NCBI GenBank assembly: GCA_034432375.1
Contig: DAOUCA010000118.1
Span: 10,248-74,247 of the forward strand
Reading direction: 5' to 3'
Source: JAHBVH01 sp034432375
GTDB lineage: Bacteria > Chloroflexota > Anaerolineae > Caldilineales > Caldilineaceae
DNA length: 64,000 bases
The position numbers were made by a program, and so were the translations under genes. Under the pieces are notes generated by a model. The model was given only the letters and a program-made list of their open reading frames with translations. It was not told the origin of the DNA and made no database searches. This document shows, piece by piece, positions 48,772 through 57,713 of the stretch (its first letter is position 1; every line of letters begins with the position of its first letter).

Positions 48772-48857
48772 ATAGACTAATTATTTAAAAGTCATACATG
48801 GTCGAGTTACTTTTACACGAGAGAAGCGGGATGACTTTTGAGAATTTTATCTATGAG
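48772..48857. repeat. Dispersed 86-bp element, copy B
   Basis: This is the second copy of the element at 14445-14530, in the same orientation. It has the shared core GTTACTTTTACACGAGAGA, inner arms AAAAGTCAT / ATGACTTTT and A/T-rich outer arms. It lies between the stand-alone receiver start and the NarL-type regulator stop, downstream of the latter, the same relation to a minus-strand stop as copy A. Confidence 0.8.
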
Positions 48858-48951
48858 AAAAGTAACATCACAAGGAGGTGTATTGCAACGAATGCCTGAG
48901 GCGCGGATTATTCAGATAGAGTTTGGTGGAAATTTGAAGGGAGAGGAGTAG
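48853..48951 (+). CDS. Possible 32-residue small protein
   Basis: An ATG at 48853, formed by the end of the repeat element, opens a 33-codon frame ending TAG at 48951. An in-frame TTG at 48883 lies 4 nt after a perfect AAGGAGG. The peptide tail reads RMPEARIIQIEFGGNLKGEE. There is no known relative and it runs against the flanking minus-strand genes. The strong ribosome site is the only positive evidence; chance is quite possible. Confidence 0.2.
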   Translation: MRKVTSQGGVLQRMPEARIIQIEFGGNLKGEE

Positions 48952-48963
48952 GTGGGGGCGGCC

Positions 48964-49608
48964 TTAAAAGAGCACCAGGCCCTCTTGGATAGAGCGGCGA
49001 ATTAGCGTTGCAAAGTCGGTGACATCCATTTTGCTCATAATATTTGCCCGGTGCTTTTCCACCGTTTTGGGGCTCAGATATAACATTGTTGCTATATCTT
49101 TGTTGGTATGACCTTCAGCCAGCAGCTGTAAAACCTCTCGTTCCCGTTCGGAGAGCAGTAGCTCCTCTTCCTCCCCTTGTTGGTCGCTCAATTTCCACAA
49201 GGAATCCAGAATTGCTTTGGAGAGGCGCGGGCTCAGGTAGATATCACCACGATTAGCCGCAGTCACAGCAAGTGAAAGCTCATCAAGCGAGGCATCTTTG
49301 AGTAGGTAGCCTTTGGCACCGGCCCGCAGTGCTCGTTTGGCAATCAAGGGACGATCATGTACGGAAAGGATCACCACATGTGTGGGCAGGTTGGCTGCCA
49401 CAATTCGTTGGGTGGCTTGAATGCCATCCAATCGAGGCATTGAAATGTCGATTAACGCCACATCTGGTTGTAGATCACTGATCACCGTTACCGCGTCTTC
49501 GCCATCATAGGCCTCCCCGACCACGCAGATATTTGCATTGCGGTTCAGCAACGAACAGATGCCTTTGCGTACAATTTGATGGTCGTCTGCGACCACTGTC
49601 GTAATCAT
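48964..49608 (-). CDS. NarL-family response regulator
   Basis: The 214-residue protein is a complete NarL/FixJ-type regulator. The receiver at about residues 1-120 has VVADDHQ, phosphorylatable Asp in VALIDISMP, Ser in VILSVHDR and Lys in GYLLKDAS. The LuxR-type DNA-binding domain at about 150-210 has LSEREREVLQLLAEGHTNKDIA and SPKTVEKHRANIMSKM. It starts 20 bp after the sensor kinase gene on the same strand, so the two form a two-component system. GAGAGGGG stands about 9 nt before the ATG. Target genes are unknown; the stand-alone receiver and degenerate regulator downstream may be cross-linked to it. Confidence 0.94.
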   Translation of the reverse strand: MITTVVADDHQIVRKGICSLLNRNANICVVGEAYDGEDAVTVISDLQPDVALIDISMPRLDGIQATQRIVAANLPTHVVILSVHDRPLIAKRALRAGAKGYLLKDASLDELSLAVTAANRGDIYLSPRLSKAILDSLWKLSDQQGEEEELLLSEREREVLQLLAEGHTNKDIATMLYLSPKTVEKHRANIMSKMDVTDFATLIRRSIQEGLVLF

Positions 49609-49628
49609 GCGGCTTTACCCCTCTCTGT

Positions 49629-51479
49629 TCAGCAATGAATACCATAAGCCGTATCCAAAGGAACAATCGCCTGTAATCTTGTTCCCTCGCCAGGTGATGA
49701 GAAGATACGCACCTGGCCACGCAATGCTTCAAACCGTTCACTCATCCCCAATAGACCCAAGCCAAGGGGGGTGGCGACTCCGTGCGGATGACTCGGCACG
49801 GCAAAGCCCTTTCCATTATCTTGGACCGTTACTTGGATCGTTGTCTCATCACGGTTGAGATGCACAGATAGCTTTGACGCCTCTGCATGTTTTGCGCTAT
49901 TGGTCAGTGCCTCTTGCACAAAGCGATAAAAGCTAATACTGGCGGCATCCGCTAACTTGGGCAACTCCATACCCTTATAGTCAACCGTAATTCCCATCTG
50001 TTCGGTGAACTCTTCGCAGAGCAATTCCAGTGCAGCATCTAGCCCTACTGTATCTAATTCAGGCGGACGCAAGCCATACGCTAACTGACGGATACGGGTC
50101 ATTGTTTCATCGATCAGACGGTGGACCGTGCCAAAGTGTTCGCGCGCAAAGGGATTGTCAACGGCTAATTCATCGGCAAGCGTCAACGTGCTCACCTTGA
50201 GCGCGGTCAACATTTGCCCGGCTTCATCATGTAATTCCAGTGCAATCGTGCGTCGCTCTTCCTCCTGTGCATTGATCAGCTGTTCCGTCAATAGACGCAG
50301 TTGCTGCTGCCCACTCTGCACTTCCTGAAAAAGATTCGCATTGTGAATCGCAACAGCGACCTGTACGGCAAGGGCTTCAGCGATGGCACACTGTTTTTCC
50401 GTAAACTCCTCCGCTTCGGCTCTTTCAACAATGAGTACCCCTAACGCTTCGCCACCGGTGACGAGCGGTAAGCCCAACCAGCTACGCCCACAATGCCATT
50501 CTGGGATTGTCAACGGTTTTGGTAACTGTTCCACATCGCTAATAAACACTGTCTGTTTGGTCGTTAAGATCTTTTGGATGAGCAGATAACGGCCTAGCGG
50601 AATTAAGGATGGCAGTGCCGTTGACTCATCTGATAGAAATGGCTCTTTGTCCTTCTCTGCTGACCCGGCTTCATCAGCAGCGTCAACAGTCCGCACACGC
50701 CGCGCAGCAATCAATAACTGTTGGTGTTCGAGCAGCAAGAGCGTGGCACAATCGTAACAAAGGAGTTCGCCAAGATAGTTGAGCGTTAAGCTGAGAATTT
50801 TGTTTGGATCTAATGTATCGGCAAAAGCCAAATTGGCTGACTGCAATAGCTCTGCGGTTTCGCGTGCCTCCTTTTCCGCAGCATAGAGCCGCGCATTTTG
50901 TAACGCCAACGCAACCGGTGTCACGAGCGTAAGTAAAAAGGGTAAGCGTTCCTCGGTAAAGAATTCCGCCTCATCACTCAGCAGAGACATAACGCCGACC
51001 AGCTCATTATCGATGTGGAGCGGTAGACCAGCAGCAGAACAGATCCCGTCATCCACTTCGGGCACAGGAATCCATTGCTCACTACAAGTTGTGTCCCGCA
51101 TGAGCACTGGTTCATCGGCTTGTACAACTGCCCATGCCATCCCTTGTTGTAGACGCATTTCTAGCTGTCGGCGTAACTGCATAGCCAACTGCTCACTGTA
51201 GCCACTCAAGGCCAGCAAGTTTAGTTGCCCTGTAGCCGTCACCTCGAAAAATTCACCGCGTAAAACTGCAAGCTCTTGACAGGTCATATCTAGCGCGCGT
51301 TGCGCCAATGTGGCGGGATCCAGCAATTCTGCCAATGTTTCACTGGATTCATATAGCAAATTTAAGCTAACCCGTGTTTCAGCCAATTGCGCTTCTTGCT
51401 CGGCAACCTTGGCACGCAAACGCGCGAGTTCTTTTTGCTGCAATGAAATAATGTGTTTATCGGGCTGTTGACTCACCAA
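49629..51479 (-). CDS. Soluble NarX-type sensor histidine kinase with GAF domains
   Basis: The 616-residue kinase has no membrane helices. An N-terminal coiled coil (about residues 10-40) is followed by two GAF domains (about 50-200 and 210-390), which usually bind small ligands or chromophores. The HisKA_3 dimerisation domain has the phospho-acceptor His417 in TIALELHDEAGQML, and the HATPase_c domain (about 500-610) has QEALTNSAKHA, DNGKGF and GLGLLGMSERFEAL. It should phosphorylate the NarL-type regulator encoded 20 bp downstream. The start is TTG 51479 or GTG 51476, with no strong ribosome site. The signal sensed is unknown. Confidence 0.93.
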   Translation of the reverse strand: MVSQQPDKHIISLQQKELARLRAKVAEQEAQLAETRVSLNLLYESSETLAELLDPATLAQRALDMTCQELAVLRGEFFEVTATGQLNLLALSGYSEQLAMQLRRQLEMRLQQGMAWAVVQADEPVLMRDTTCSEQWIPVPEVDDGICSAAGLPLHIDNELVGVMSLLSDEAEFFTEERLPFLLTLVTPVALALQNARLYAAEKEARETAELLQSANLAFADTLDPNKILSLTLNYLGELLCYDCATLLLLEHQQLLIAARRVRTVDAADEAGSAEKDKEPFLSDESTALPSLIPLGRYLLIQKILTTKQTVFISDVEQLPKPLTIPEWHCGRSWLGLPLVTGGEALGVLIVERAEAEEFTEKQCAIAEALAVQVAVAIHNANLFQEVQSGQQQLRLLTEQLINAQEEERRTIALELHDEAGQMLTALKVSTLTLADELAVDNPFAREHFGTVHRLIDETMTRIRQLAYGLRPPELDTVGLDAALELLCEEFTEQMGITVDYKGMELPKLADAASISFYRFVQEALTNSAKHAEASKLSVHLNRDETTIQVTVQDNGKGFAVPSHPHGVATPLGLGLLGMSERFEALRGQVRIFSSPGEGTRLQAIVPLDTAYGIHC

Positions 51480-51557
51480 GATTTAATCCATAACTGGGTA
51501 ATAGCTTCTGCCCAAACGTCTTATTCACTCATGTTACGCAGTAAAGATGTCGGTCTC

Positions 51558-51613
51558 GAGTGCGCCGCATCCCCAGATGCGGATTGACCCGCATCTGGGG
51601 ATGCGGCGTACTC
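51558..51613. repeat. 25-bp hairpin palindrome
   Basis: GAGTGCGCCGCATCCCCAGA... and its complement (one G-U position) pair over 25 bp with a 6-nt loop. It lies 80 bp upstream of the sensor kinase start. It could end read-through or be a REP-like element. Confidence 0.75.
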
Positions 51614-51730
51614 AAGTAGCGTGGCACCTTTATGGGAAGATACGTAACACGAGTTATTCATTACTCCTGTTGCGCAGGCAACCTTTCCCCCACCCCGCCT
51701 ACAAGGACAGAGAATGGGATAATTCTGTAG

Positions 51731-51757
51731 CTTGCGGGCGGTTAAATCGCCCGCAAG
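51731..51757. repeat. Short GC-rich hairpin
   Basis: CTTGCGGGCG and CGCCCGCAAG pair around a 7-nt A/T loop. Flanking bases extend the stem with one mismatch to 15 bp (TGTAG/TTACA). It is one of three hairpins in the 780-bp non-coding gap 51480-52259, where I see no gene. Confidence 0.7.
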
Positions 51758-51871
51758 TTACAGCTCGAGCGTTTTTCTCCCCTTCTCCCCGATTGAGAGG
51801 GAGAAGGCACCCACTGGGTACTCGGGGGATTAGGGGGTAAAATACCCTCTGCGTAACAGGAGCTAATAGGC

Positions 51872-51943
51872 TAGGACTTACGCAGTTCTTGACTAAATAG
51901 GTGGCTTTTGACCGTATCGAAGTCAAGAACTGCGTAAGTCCTA
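51872..51943. repeat. 22-bp perfect inverted repeat
   Basis: TAGGACTTACGCAGTTCTTG... and its exact complement are separated by 28 nt. The loop (AGGTGGCTTTTGACCGTATC) resembles the GGTTGAGTAGGGTGCTTTTTCCCGTATCG-like repeat at about 30800. This suggests one repeat family whose arms differ while the centre is kept. Confidence 0.8.
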
Positions 51944-52259
51944 TAGGCTGTTCCTAGCATAGCATAGTCAATAAGTATGATATATTGCTTAGACGACAGT
52001 TTTGCTTTACCAAAGCAGGCAGGGGCATACCTGTCGGATCCTCCAGGTACCAGCGCAGGGAAGGCTAAGAATCTATCCATAAATTCGGTTGTGGCATCCG
52101 TTTGTTAATCGAGTTGCGCAGTTGGTACAGAGAATTTACGGACAGACACTGAGGTGGTAATATTTGACCAAATTTGACATTTTTACAGCAGAACTAAACG
52201 ATGGATCGATCCAATAGCGAAAAATATACTGTTCTTTTGCCCTCAGAGGAGCCATAATT

Positions 52260-53261
52260 ATGCGTCTACCATTTTTCCCTATGTTTTCCTATCGTTGCAG
52301 CGTGGAGCCACCAAGGTATATGTCGAAACCTAAAAATGTCTATGTAATTATTAACCCGGCTGCCGGACAAGACGTGCCGGTCTTATCTACCTTAAATACA
52401 GTCTTTAATGAACAAGAGGTTGATTGGCATGCGTTAATTACCCACCATGCGGGTGATGGCCGAGCGTTGGCGCGACAAGCGATCGATGCCGGTGCTGATA
52501 TTATTGCCGCCTACGGTGGTGATGGTACCGTGGCTGAAGTCGCCAGCGCGCTGATTAACACGCCCGTGCCGCTGGCAATTTTACCGGGTGGCACAGCCAA
52601 TGTGCTTTCGTTAGAATTGGGGATACCGGCCAATTTGACGCAAGCCGTTATGTTAGCCTGTGGGGTCAAGAGTACCTTGCGCAAAATTGATGCCGGGGAT
52701 GTTAATGGAAATCACTTTTTGCTGCGCGTGGGCATGGGCTTTGAAGCAAGCATGGTGCAGCAGGCCGATCGCAATTTGAAAGATCGTTTGGGTTTCTTTG
52801 CCTACGTGTGGAGTGGCATGCAAAATCTGCGCCAACCCCCCAAAGCACTCTATCATATGATCTTGGATGGCAAAGAGATCGAATGTGAAGGGGTGACTTG
52901 TGGCATTGCCAATTCAGGGAATTTGGGGCAGGCTGGTCTGAAAATGGGCACACGCGTTGATGTCAGCGATGGCCTGCTTGATGTCCTGCTGGTTGAGCAA
53001 GCGAGTATGCAAGCGGTTGTTGATCTGTTGAGCAATGTCTTTGGCATCCGCGAAGCGCCGATCGAATCAGCGGTGGCACAGGTGACCGAATGGAGTGACG
53101 AGTTACAACAGCTTGTGCGCCATTGGCAAGCACGCGAGATTTCGATTACAACCACACCCAACCAAGCCGTTCAATATGATGGAGAGGTGCTTGAAAAAGC
53201 CGATAGTGAGATCCTGTGCAAGGTGTTGCCACAGGCGCTAACGGTGATTGTACCGGCGTAA
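52260..53261 (+). CDS. Diacylglycerol/sphingosine kinase-like lipid kinase (DagK/YegS family)
   Basis: The 333-residue protein has the diacylglycerol kinase catalytic domain. VYVIINPAAGQ begins the fold, AAYGGDGTVAEVASAL holds the nucleotide-binding GGDGT motif, and LAILPGGTANVLSLELGIP is the second conserved block. FLLRVGMGFEASMV and the C-terminal lobe with QYDGE complete it. It is likely to phosphorylate diacylglycerol or another membrane lipid for recycling. GAGGAG lies 8 nt before ATG 52260; ATG 52320 (MSKPKNVYV) with AAGG is an alternative that would remove 20 unconserved residues. Neighbouring genes are not lipid-related. Confidence 0.92.
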   Translation: MRLPFFPMFSYRCSVEPPRYMSKPKNVYVIINPAAGQDVPVLSTLNTVFNEQEVDWHALITHHAGDGRALARQAIDAGADIIAAYGGDGTVAEVASALINTPVPLAILPGGTANVLSLELGIPANLTQAVMLACGVKSTLRKIDAGDVNGNHFLLRVGMGFEASMVQQADRNLKDRLGFFAYVWSGMQNLRQPPKALYHMILDGKEIECEGVTCGIANSGNLGQAGLKMGTRVDVSDGLLDVLLVEQASMQAVVDLLSNVFGIREAPIESAVAQVTEWSDELQQLVRHWQAREISITTTPNQAVQYDGEVLEKADSEILCKVLPQALTVIVPA

Positions 53262-53360
53262 TATAGGGGCTGTAACACGTACTCAACCCACGCATCTTTT
53301 AGGTATGGGCGGCGTTTAAGTACGCTGTACCGATAATAGCCATTGAATGATGCACTGGAT

Positions 53361-54191
53361 TTACCATATTCCCGCCATCCAATCCCGTATTGTCTGGGCA
53401 TGTTGCGGCATGGCGACTTCTGGCTCTTCGATCTCCGGGTGCCACTTCTTTTCCCATTCGGCACTCAGATAGCCCTGATAGCCTTTGTCGTGCAACAATT
53501 GAATCAGCTCCTGACAGGGCAACTCTCCCTTGCCCAGCAGGACCAACTGCCATTCGCCATCAGGTTGTTTGATGCCATCCTTGAGATGGACGTGCTTCAC
53601 CCGGGTGCCGATCAGCTCCCAGGTCTCGGCAAGCGTCTCGCCCATGCGATAGGGGTGGTGAATGTCCCAGACCGCCGCGACATGGGGGCTATTCACCTGA
53701 GCCAGCACCCGTGCCACCTCGGCACCGCGACAGAAGGCATCATGTGTCTCCAGCACAATTGTTACCCCCTGTGCCTCTGCCGTGGAGATAGCCCCAATCA
53801 ACCCTTGCGCCACCCAATCGATGGTCTGATCGAGGGTTGTGCCTTCTGCCACATTGCCGCCAAAGGTACGCACCATTGGCACACCCAGATCATTGGCCAA
53901 TTCAAGGTAGCGGCGTAGCAGATCAAGATTGGCTTTGCGCTCCTCGACATCTGGCGACGAGAAGCGCGTCGAAAGGCCCAATCCAATGATCTCCATCTTG
54001 TGCTGCTGTAAGAGCTGCTTCATCTCGTGTCGGCGCGCAGTGGGCAGGTCGGCGGGAATCACTTCCCCATCGAGCAGTCGCACCTCCAACGCCCGATAGC
54101 CACTCTGCGCTGCCGCGACAACAGTCTCTTCAAAAGACCATCCCGGCGATCCCAACGTACTCCACGCCAATGGATACAAGTCACTCATCAT
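53361..54191 (-). CDS. Sugar phosphate isomerase/epimerase-like TIM barrel
   Basis: The 276-residue protein is an AP-endonuclease-2/xylose isomerase-like TIM barrel. Metal-ligand candidates are Glu in IVLETHDAF, Asp-His in AAVWDIHHPY, His in VKHVHLKDG and Glu in GYLSAEWEKKW. Such proteins are usually isomerases or epimerases of sugars, inositols or sugar acids. GGAG stands before the double ATG at 54191/54188. It is followed on the same strand by an MFS transporter and a galactonate dehydratase-like gene, so a role in sugar-acid catabolism is likely. Confidence 0.9.
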   Translation of the reverse strand: MMSDLYPLAWSTLGSPGWSFEETVVAAAQSGYRALEVRLLDGEVIPADLPTARRHEMKQLLQQHKMEIIGLGLSTRFSSPDVEERKANLDLLRRYLELANDLGVPMVRTFGGNVAEGTTLDQTIDWVAQGLIGAISTAEAQGVTIVLETHDAFCRGAEVARVLAQVNSPHVAAVWDIHHPYRMGETLAETWELIGTRVKHVHLKDGIKQPDGEWQLVLLGKGELPCQELIQLLHDKGYQGYLSAEWEKKWHPEIEEPEVAMPQHAQTIRDWMAGIW

Positions 54192-54227
54192 TTTCTCCTG
54201 TCATCCTGTCATCTTGTCTCTTATGCC

Positions 54228-55505
54228 CTAACCATCCGCCGTCACCGGCTCACTCGCCCCCATTGCTGACTTGCGCAAACCTGGCAAAAGCAGCGCGATG
54301 AACCCAATCACCAGCAAACCCATGCTTGCCTGCATCGCCACAGCGGTTTGCACGCCTACTTGATCGGCCAGAAAACCGCTCTGCAATTTACCGATGGGGT
54401 CGGCGCTAATCGCCAATACCAGCGTACCCATGGCGCGGCTGCGCATCTCATCGCTGGCACTCAAGATAATGATCGAACTCTGCATGCTCCCAAAACAGGC
54501 CTGCCCGACGCCAACCAACAACAACATGCCCCACGACAGCGAGAAGCGTGTTGAGAGCGCAAAGGCGACCAACGCAAGACACATAAAGCCGGTGCCGATA
54601 ATAAAGATCCAACCAGCGCTGACCCGCTGTCGCAGTTTGTTGATCAGATACAGCCCAGCAAAGGCTCCAATCCCAGAGCCGGTGCCCAGCAGCCCCAATC
54701 CCACCGGCCCTTGGCTCAATACATCGCGCGCAAAGACCGAGAGCAGCGTCATGTAGGGAAAGATAAAGATATTCATCACCGCCGTAATCAGCAATACCCC
54801 CAAGATCGCCTGATGGTGGCGGGCATAGCGCAACGTTTCGCCAATCACCGTCCACGGCGAAAGCTGTGGGCGCATGTTTGTGCGCGGGATCGGCTGCTGG
54901 GATAGCGTGTGGAGCAGTAAGAGTGTCAAGAAGGAGAGCAGCGCCATCACGGTGAAACAGCCACGCGCACCAGTTGCTGCAATCAGCGCACCTGCCAGCG
55001 CCGGTGCTAGAACGCGCGCCATATTCTGTGCCATGTTCTCCAGCAACATGGCGTCAACCGTGCGCTCCTTGCCCACCAGATCCGGCATCAACGCACGCCG
55101 TGCCGGCCAGTCGAGCGTCCAGCAGATGCCCAAGACGACGGAGGCGACCATCAAGTGCCAGATCGCCAACTGCCCACGCCAGAGCAACGTACTGATGGCG
55201 AGGTAGGTCAACAAATTTGTCGTCTGTGCCGTGAGCATAATGCGCCGCCGGCCATAGCGGTCGATCAATGGACCGTTGAGAAAGCCCATCACGGGAAAGA
55301 TTGCCGACCGACAAAACCCAACCAGCGCCACCATCCACGGCGAGTCGGTCAACTCTAGCACCAGCCAGCCCAGCACCGTGCCTTCCATAAAAATCGTCGC
55401 CCACCAGAGGCCATTGCTCAACAGCAGCCGGCGATAGTCAAGATTGCACAGCGGCGCAAACATCCCGTCCAGCAGGCGCGCCCGGTTAATTTCGAGGGTT
55501 CTCAT
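54228..55505 (-). CDS. MFS transporter
   Basis: The 425-residue membrane protein has about twelve helices and the MFS loop-2 signature NGPLIDRYGRRRIML. It is most like the DHA/enterobactin-exporter (MFS_3) group of drug-proton antiporters. It sits between a TIM-barrel isomerase and a galactonate dehydratase-like gene on the same strand, with 36 bp and about 100 bp gaps. It could therefore be the uptake or efflux system for a sugar acid, although family resemblance points to export. Substrate not predictable. Confidence 0.9.
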   Translation of the reverse strand: MRTLEINRARLLDGMFAPLCNLDYRRLLLSNGLWWATIFMEGTVLGWLVLELTDSPWMVALVGFCRSAIFPVMGFLNGPLIDRYGRRRIMLTAQTTNLLTYLAISTLLWRGQLAIWHLMVASVVLGICWTLDWPARRALMPDLVGKERTVDAMLLENMAQNMARVLAPALAGALIAATGARGCFTVMALLSFLTLLLLHTLSQQPIPRTNMRPQLSPWTVIGETLRYARHHQAILGVLLITAVMNIFIFPYMTLLSVFARDVLSQGPVGLGLLGTGSGIGAFAGLYLINKLRQRVSAGWIFIIGTGFMCLALVAFALSTRFSLSWGMLLLVGVGQACFGSMQSSIIILSASDEMRSRAMGTLVLAISADPIGKLQSGFLADQVGVQTAVAMQASMGLLVIGFIALLLPGLRKSAMGASEPVTADG

Positions 55506-55609
55506 GACTCTTTCCCTACACTTGGGTTTTTAGAAAATAGTGATCCAACCGAGCGAGAAGAAACGGTTACAGTACACGCAAAACGCAACACGTACCATAC
55601 AGATTTGCC

Positions 55610-56752
55610 TTATTCGTCATGGGGATGACGCAACTTACGCAAATCAAATTCACGATACGGATACTTGGCCAACGCCCCTTCATCGAGATCGATCCCCAAC
55701 CCTGGCGTGGTGGGTAGGGTGATATAACTATCTTCCACCTGAAATGTTGTATTGGCGATCGCAGTGCCCACCGCTGTAAAATTCACAAAATATTCGGTGA
55801 TCAGAAAGTTCGGCATCCCCGCGGTGGCGTGTAGGGTTGCCGCCAAACCGAGTGTTGTGCTGTTATAATTATGGGGCGAAACCGCAACGTGATGGACCTC
55901 TGCCATCGCCGCAATTTCGCGCAGCTCCAAAATACCACCACAGTTGCCCACGTCCGGGTTGATAATATCGGCGGCGCGGTTGGTAAAGACTTCGCGGAAT
56001 TCGGCCTTGGTATAGACTTCCTCACCGGTGACAACAGGAATGTTGATCCCCTGTCGCGCTTCAACGAGGCTCGGCAGATCGCGAAAGGAGACCGGTTCTT
56101 CGTACCAAAAGGGGCGGAACTCCTCCAGCCGGCGTGCCACGCGCACGGCATGCATTGGGGCCAGCCGGCGGTGCACCTCGATCAGGATCTCGACATCGGG
56201 ACCGACCGCTTCACGCACCGCCGCCACCTTTGCCACCGCAGCATCTTCCTGGTGACGGTCAATGTAGGCGCGCCAGGGGTTGGGAAAGGGATCAAATTTG
56301 AGGGCGGTAAAGCCTTTGGCCACGACGGCCTTGGCTTGGGTTGCCGCCTCTTCGGGTGTGCCGCCACCGCCCCAGCCATTGGCATAGACACGGATCTTTT
56401 CGCGTACCTTGCCGCCCAGCAGATTGTAGACCGGTTGCCCCGTCGCCTTGCCGACCAGATCCCAGAGCGCCTGCTCAATCCCGCTGATCGCGCTGTAAAG
56501 ATCCATTGCCCCGCGCTTGCCGGCAAAATCGTTGTAGGCCATAAAGGTGAAGTGCTTGATGTCAAAGGGGTTGCGCCCTTCGAGATAGCGCCCCAACTGT
56601 TGCACATGAATTTCAATCGCACGGTCACGGTCGGCTTGGGTATATGCCTCGCCCCAGCCATGCAGGCCGCTATCGGTTTCCACTTTAATAAAGAGCCAAT
56701 TCTTGCCGACACCGGGGTTGACAAGAAATGGCTTAACAGCCGTGATCTTCAT
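55610..56752 (-). CDS. Enolase-superfamily sugar-acid dehydratase (galactonate dehydratase-like)
   Basis: The 380-residue protein belongs to the mandelate racemase/muconate lactonizing group. The N-terminal capping domain has TDSGLHGWGEAYTQADRDRA and GIEQALWDLVGKATGQPVY. The barrel has ALKFDPFPNPW, then metal ligands in IEVHRR, WYEEPVSF and VTGEEVY, and the catalytic His in VSPHNYNST. This pattern is close to D-galactonate dehydratase, which forms 2-keto-3-deoxygalactonate. AGGA stands 8 nt before the ATG. The actual substrate epimer cannot be read from sequence. It is one of three enolase-superfamily genes within 8 kb. Confidence 0.9.
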   Translation of the reverse strand: MKITAVKPFLVNPGVGKNWLFIKVETDSGLHGWGEAYTQADRDRAIEIHVQQLGRYLEGRNPFDIKHFTFMAYNDFAGKRGAMDLYSAISGIEQALWDLVGKATGQPVYNLLGGKVREKIRVYANGWGGGGTPEEAATQAKAVVAKGFTALKFDPFPNPWRAYIDRHQEDAAVAKVAAVREAVGPDVEILIEVHRRLAPMHAVRVARRLEEFRPFWYEEPVSFRDLPSLVEARQGINIPVVTGEEVYTKAEFREVFTNRAADIINPDVGNCGGILELREIAAMAEVHHVAVSPHNYNSTTLGLAATLHATAGMPNFLITEYFVNFTAVGTAIANTTFQVEDSYITLPTTPGLGIDLDEGALAKYPYREFDLRKLRHPHDE

Positions 56753-56875
56753 AGGGAGCTTCCTGTTTTATAGTGCGGTTGGCTTGGAAACCGTCGTTTT
56801 TGGTTGCTGTACCCATGAAAGGAACTACGGTTTTCAAACAGAGATCAGTATAGCGTATTGATTCGCTTAATATAT

Positions 56876-57328
56876 TTAGGGTAGATTGTCCAAATCAGCC
56901 AAGTCTTGTGCGCGGCCCGATGCTTGTTTATTAGTCTTCAAATTTTCTAGATTAATAAAGCTAACATTGACGCCATCGATTTCCGTAATGAAACGATCTA
57001 GGTAACAATCTTCAAAATCTACCCCTGGTAGCGACGTCAGCAAATCGATACGGTTTGGTGGGTAACCTAATTGGATAATTTGGTCGACGACCAAGAAATC
57101 TTCTGCTTGTAGATCGAGCGAGCCAAAGCCGAACTGACGAATTGCCTCAATAACTTTTTCTGCATTTTGTGGATCAAGCCAGAGCCAAACATCAATATCT
57201 TTTGTATACCGTGGATGACCGTGGATCGCTACAGCGTAACCACCAACAACAAGATAGCGAACCTTATTATCGTTTAATAATTGTATAAACTCTCTGAAGT
57301 CTTGGTCGAGTGTTAGCATGCCAGCCAT
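56876..57328 (-). CDS. Nucleotidyltransferase, AbiEii/MenT-like, probable toxin
   Basis: The 150-residue protein has a DNA polymerase beta-like nucleotidyltransferase core. YLVVGGYAVAIHG holds the Gly-Gly motif, YTKDIDVWLWL holds the Asp-x-Asp metal ligands, and RIDLLTSLPGV carries the third acidic residue. Short proteins of this kind are often toxins that modify tRNA, paired with a small partner. Here a 65-residue gene overlaps its start by 62 nt on the same strand. Its function as a toxin is inferred from this layout. The AT-richer sequence of 56850-57700 compared with its neighbours hints at acquisition. Confidence 0.82.
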   Translation of the reverse strand: MAGMLTLDQDFREFIQLLNDNKVRYLVVGGYAVAIHGHPRYTKDIDVWLWLDPQNAEKVIEAIRQFGFGSLDLQAEDFLVVDQIIQLGYPPNRIDLLTSLPGVDFEDCYLDRFITEIDGVNVSFINLENLKTNKQASGRAQDLADLDNLP

Positions 57329-57464
57329 GATACTCCTGCCGAATCTCTTCCACTGCTGCCAGCCGTGTATGATATGGTTGGGTTAGCCAATATACATACT
57401 CAGGTGGTTGCTCGTTAATATTGAATTTGCGATAAACTTTTGCGATTTTTCGTACTTTTTCCAC
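57267..57464 (-). CDS. Small partner (antitoxin-like) of the nucleotidyltransferase
   Basis: The 65-residue protein begins with GTG (AAGGATCC upstream) and reads MEKVRKIAKVYRKFN. A central YVYWLTQPYHTRLAAVEEIR segment and a Leu-Gln-Arg-Val-Tyr tail follow. Small proteins with a Y-W-x-x-x-P-x-x-x-R-L-x-A-x-E-x-L-R core commonly precede nucleotidyltransferase genes of this type and are thought to be antitoxins or adaptors. It overlaps the nucleotidyltransferase start by 62 nt in a different frame, which would couple their translation. Confidence 0.7.
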   Translation of the reverse strand: MEKVRKIAKVYRKFNINEQPPEYVYWLTQPYHTRLAAVEEIRQEYHGWHANTRPRLQRVYTIIKR

Positions 57465-57713
57465 GTAACTGGGATCCTTTCCCTGCTCAATGTGAACGAA
57501 GGAGTTTCATGGTTAACGATAAAACAAGAATAGCACAGTTTTTACAAAATGTCAGTTAGGATTACATATTTCTGCTGGAGCCACAGGGGCAGTAGAAATT
57601 CAACCAACGTTTGGCGATCAAAGTTTGGCTCATCTGTGAAACGTGCAAAAACCGATGACTCTGTCGCTGAAGAATTATTGTGTTTTCACACTTTCGGCAG
57701 AGGAGCACAAAGT

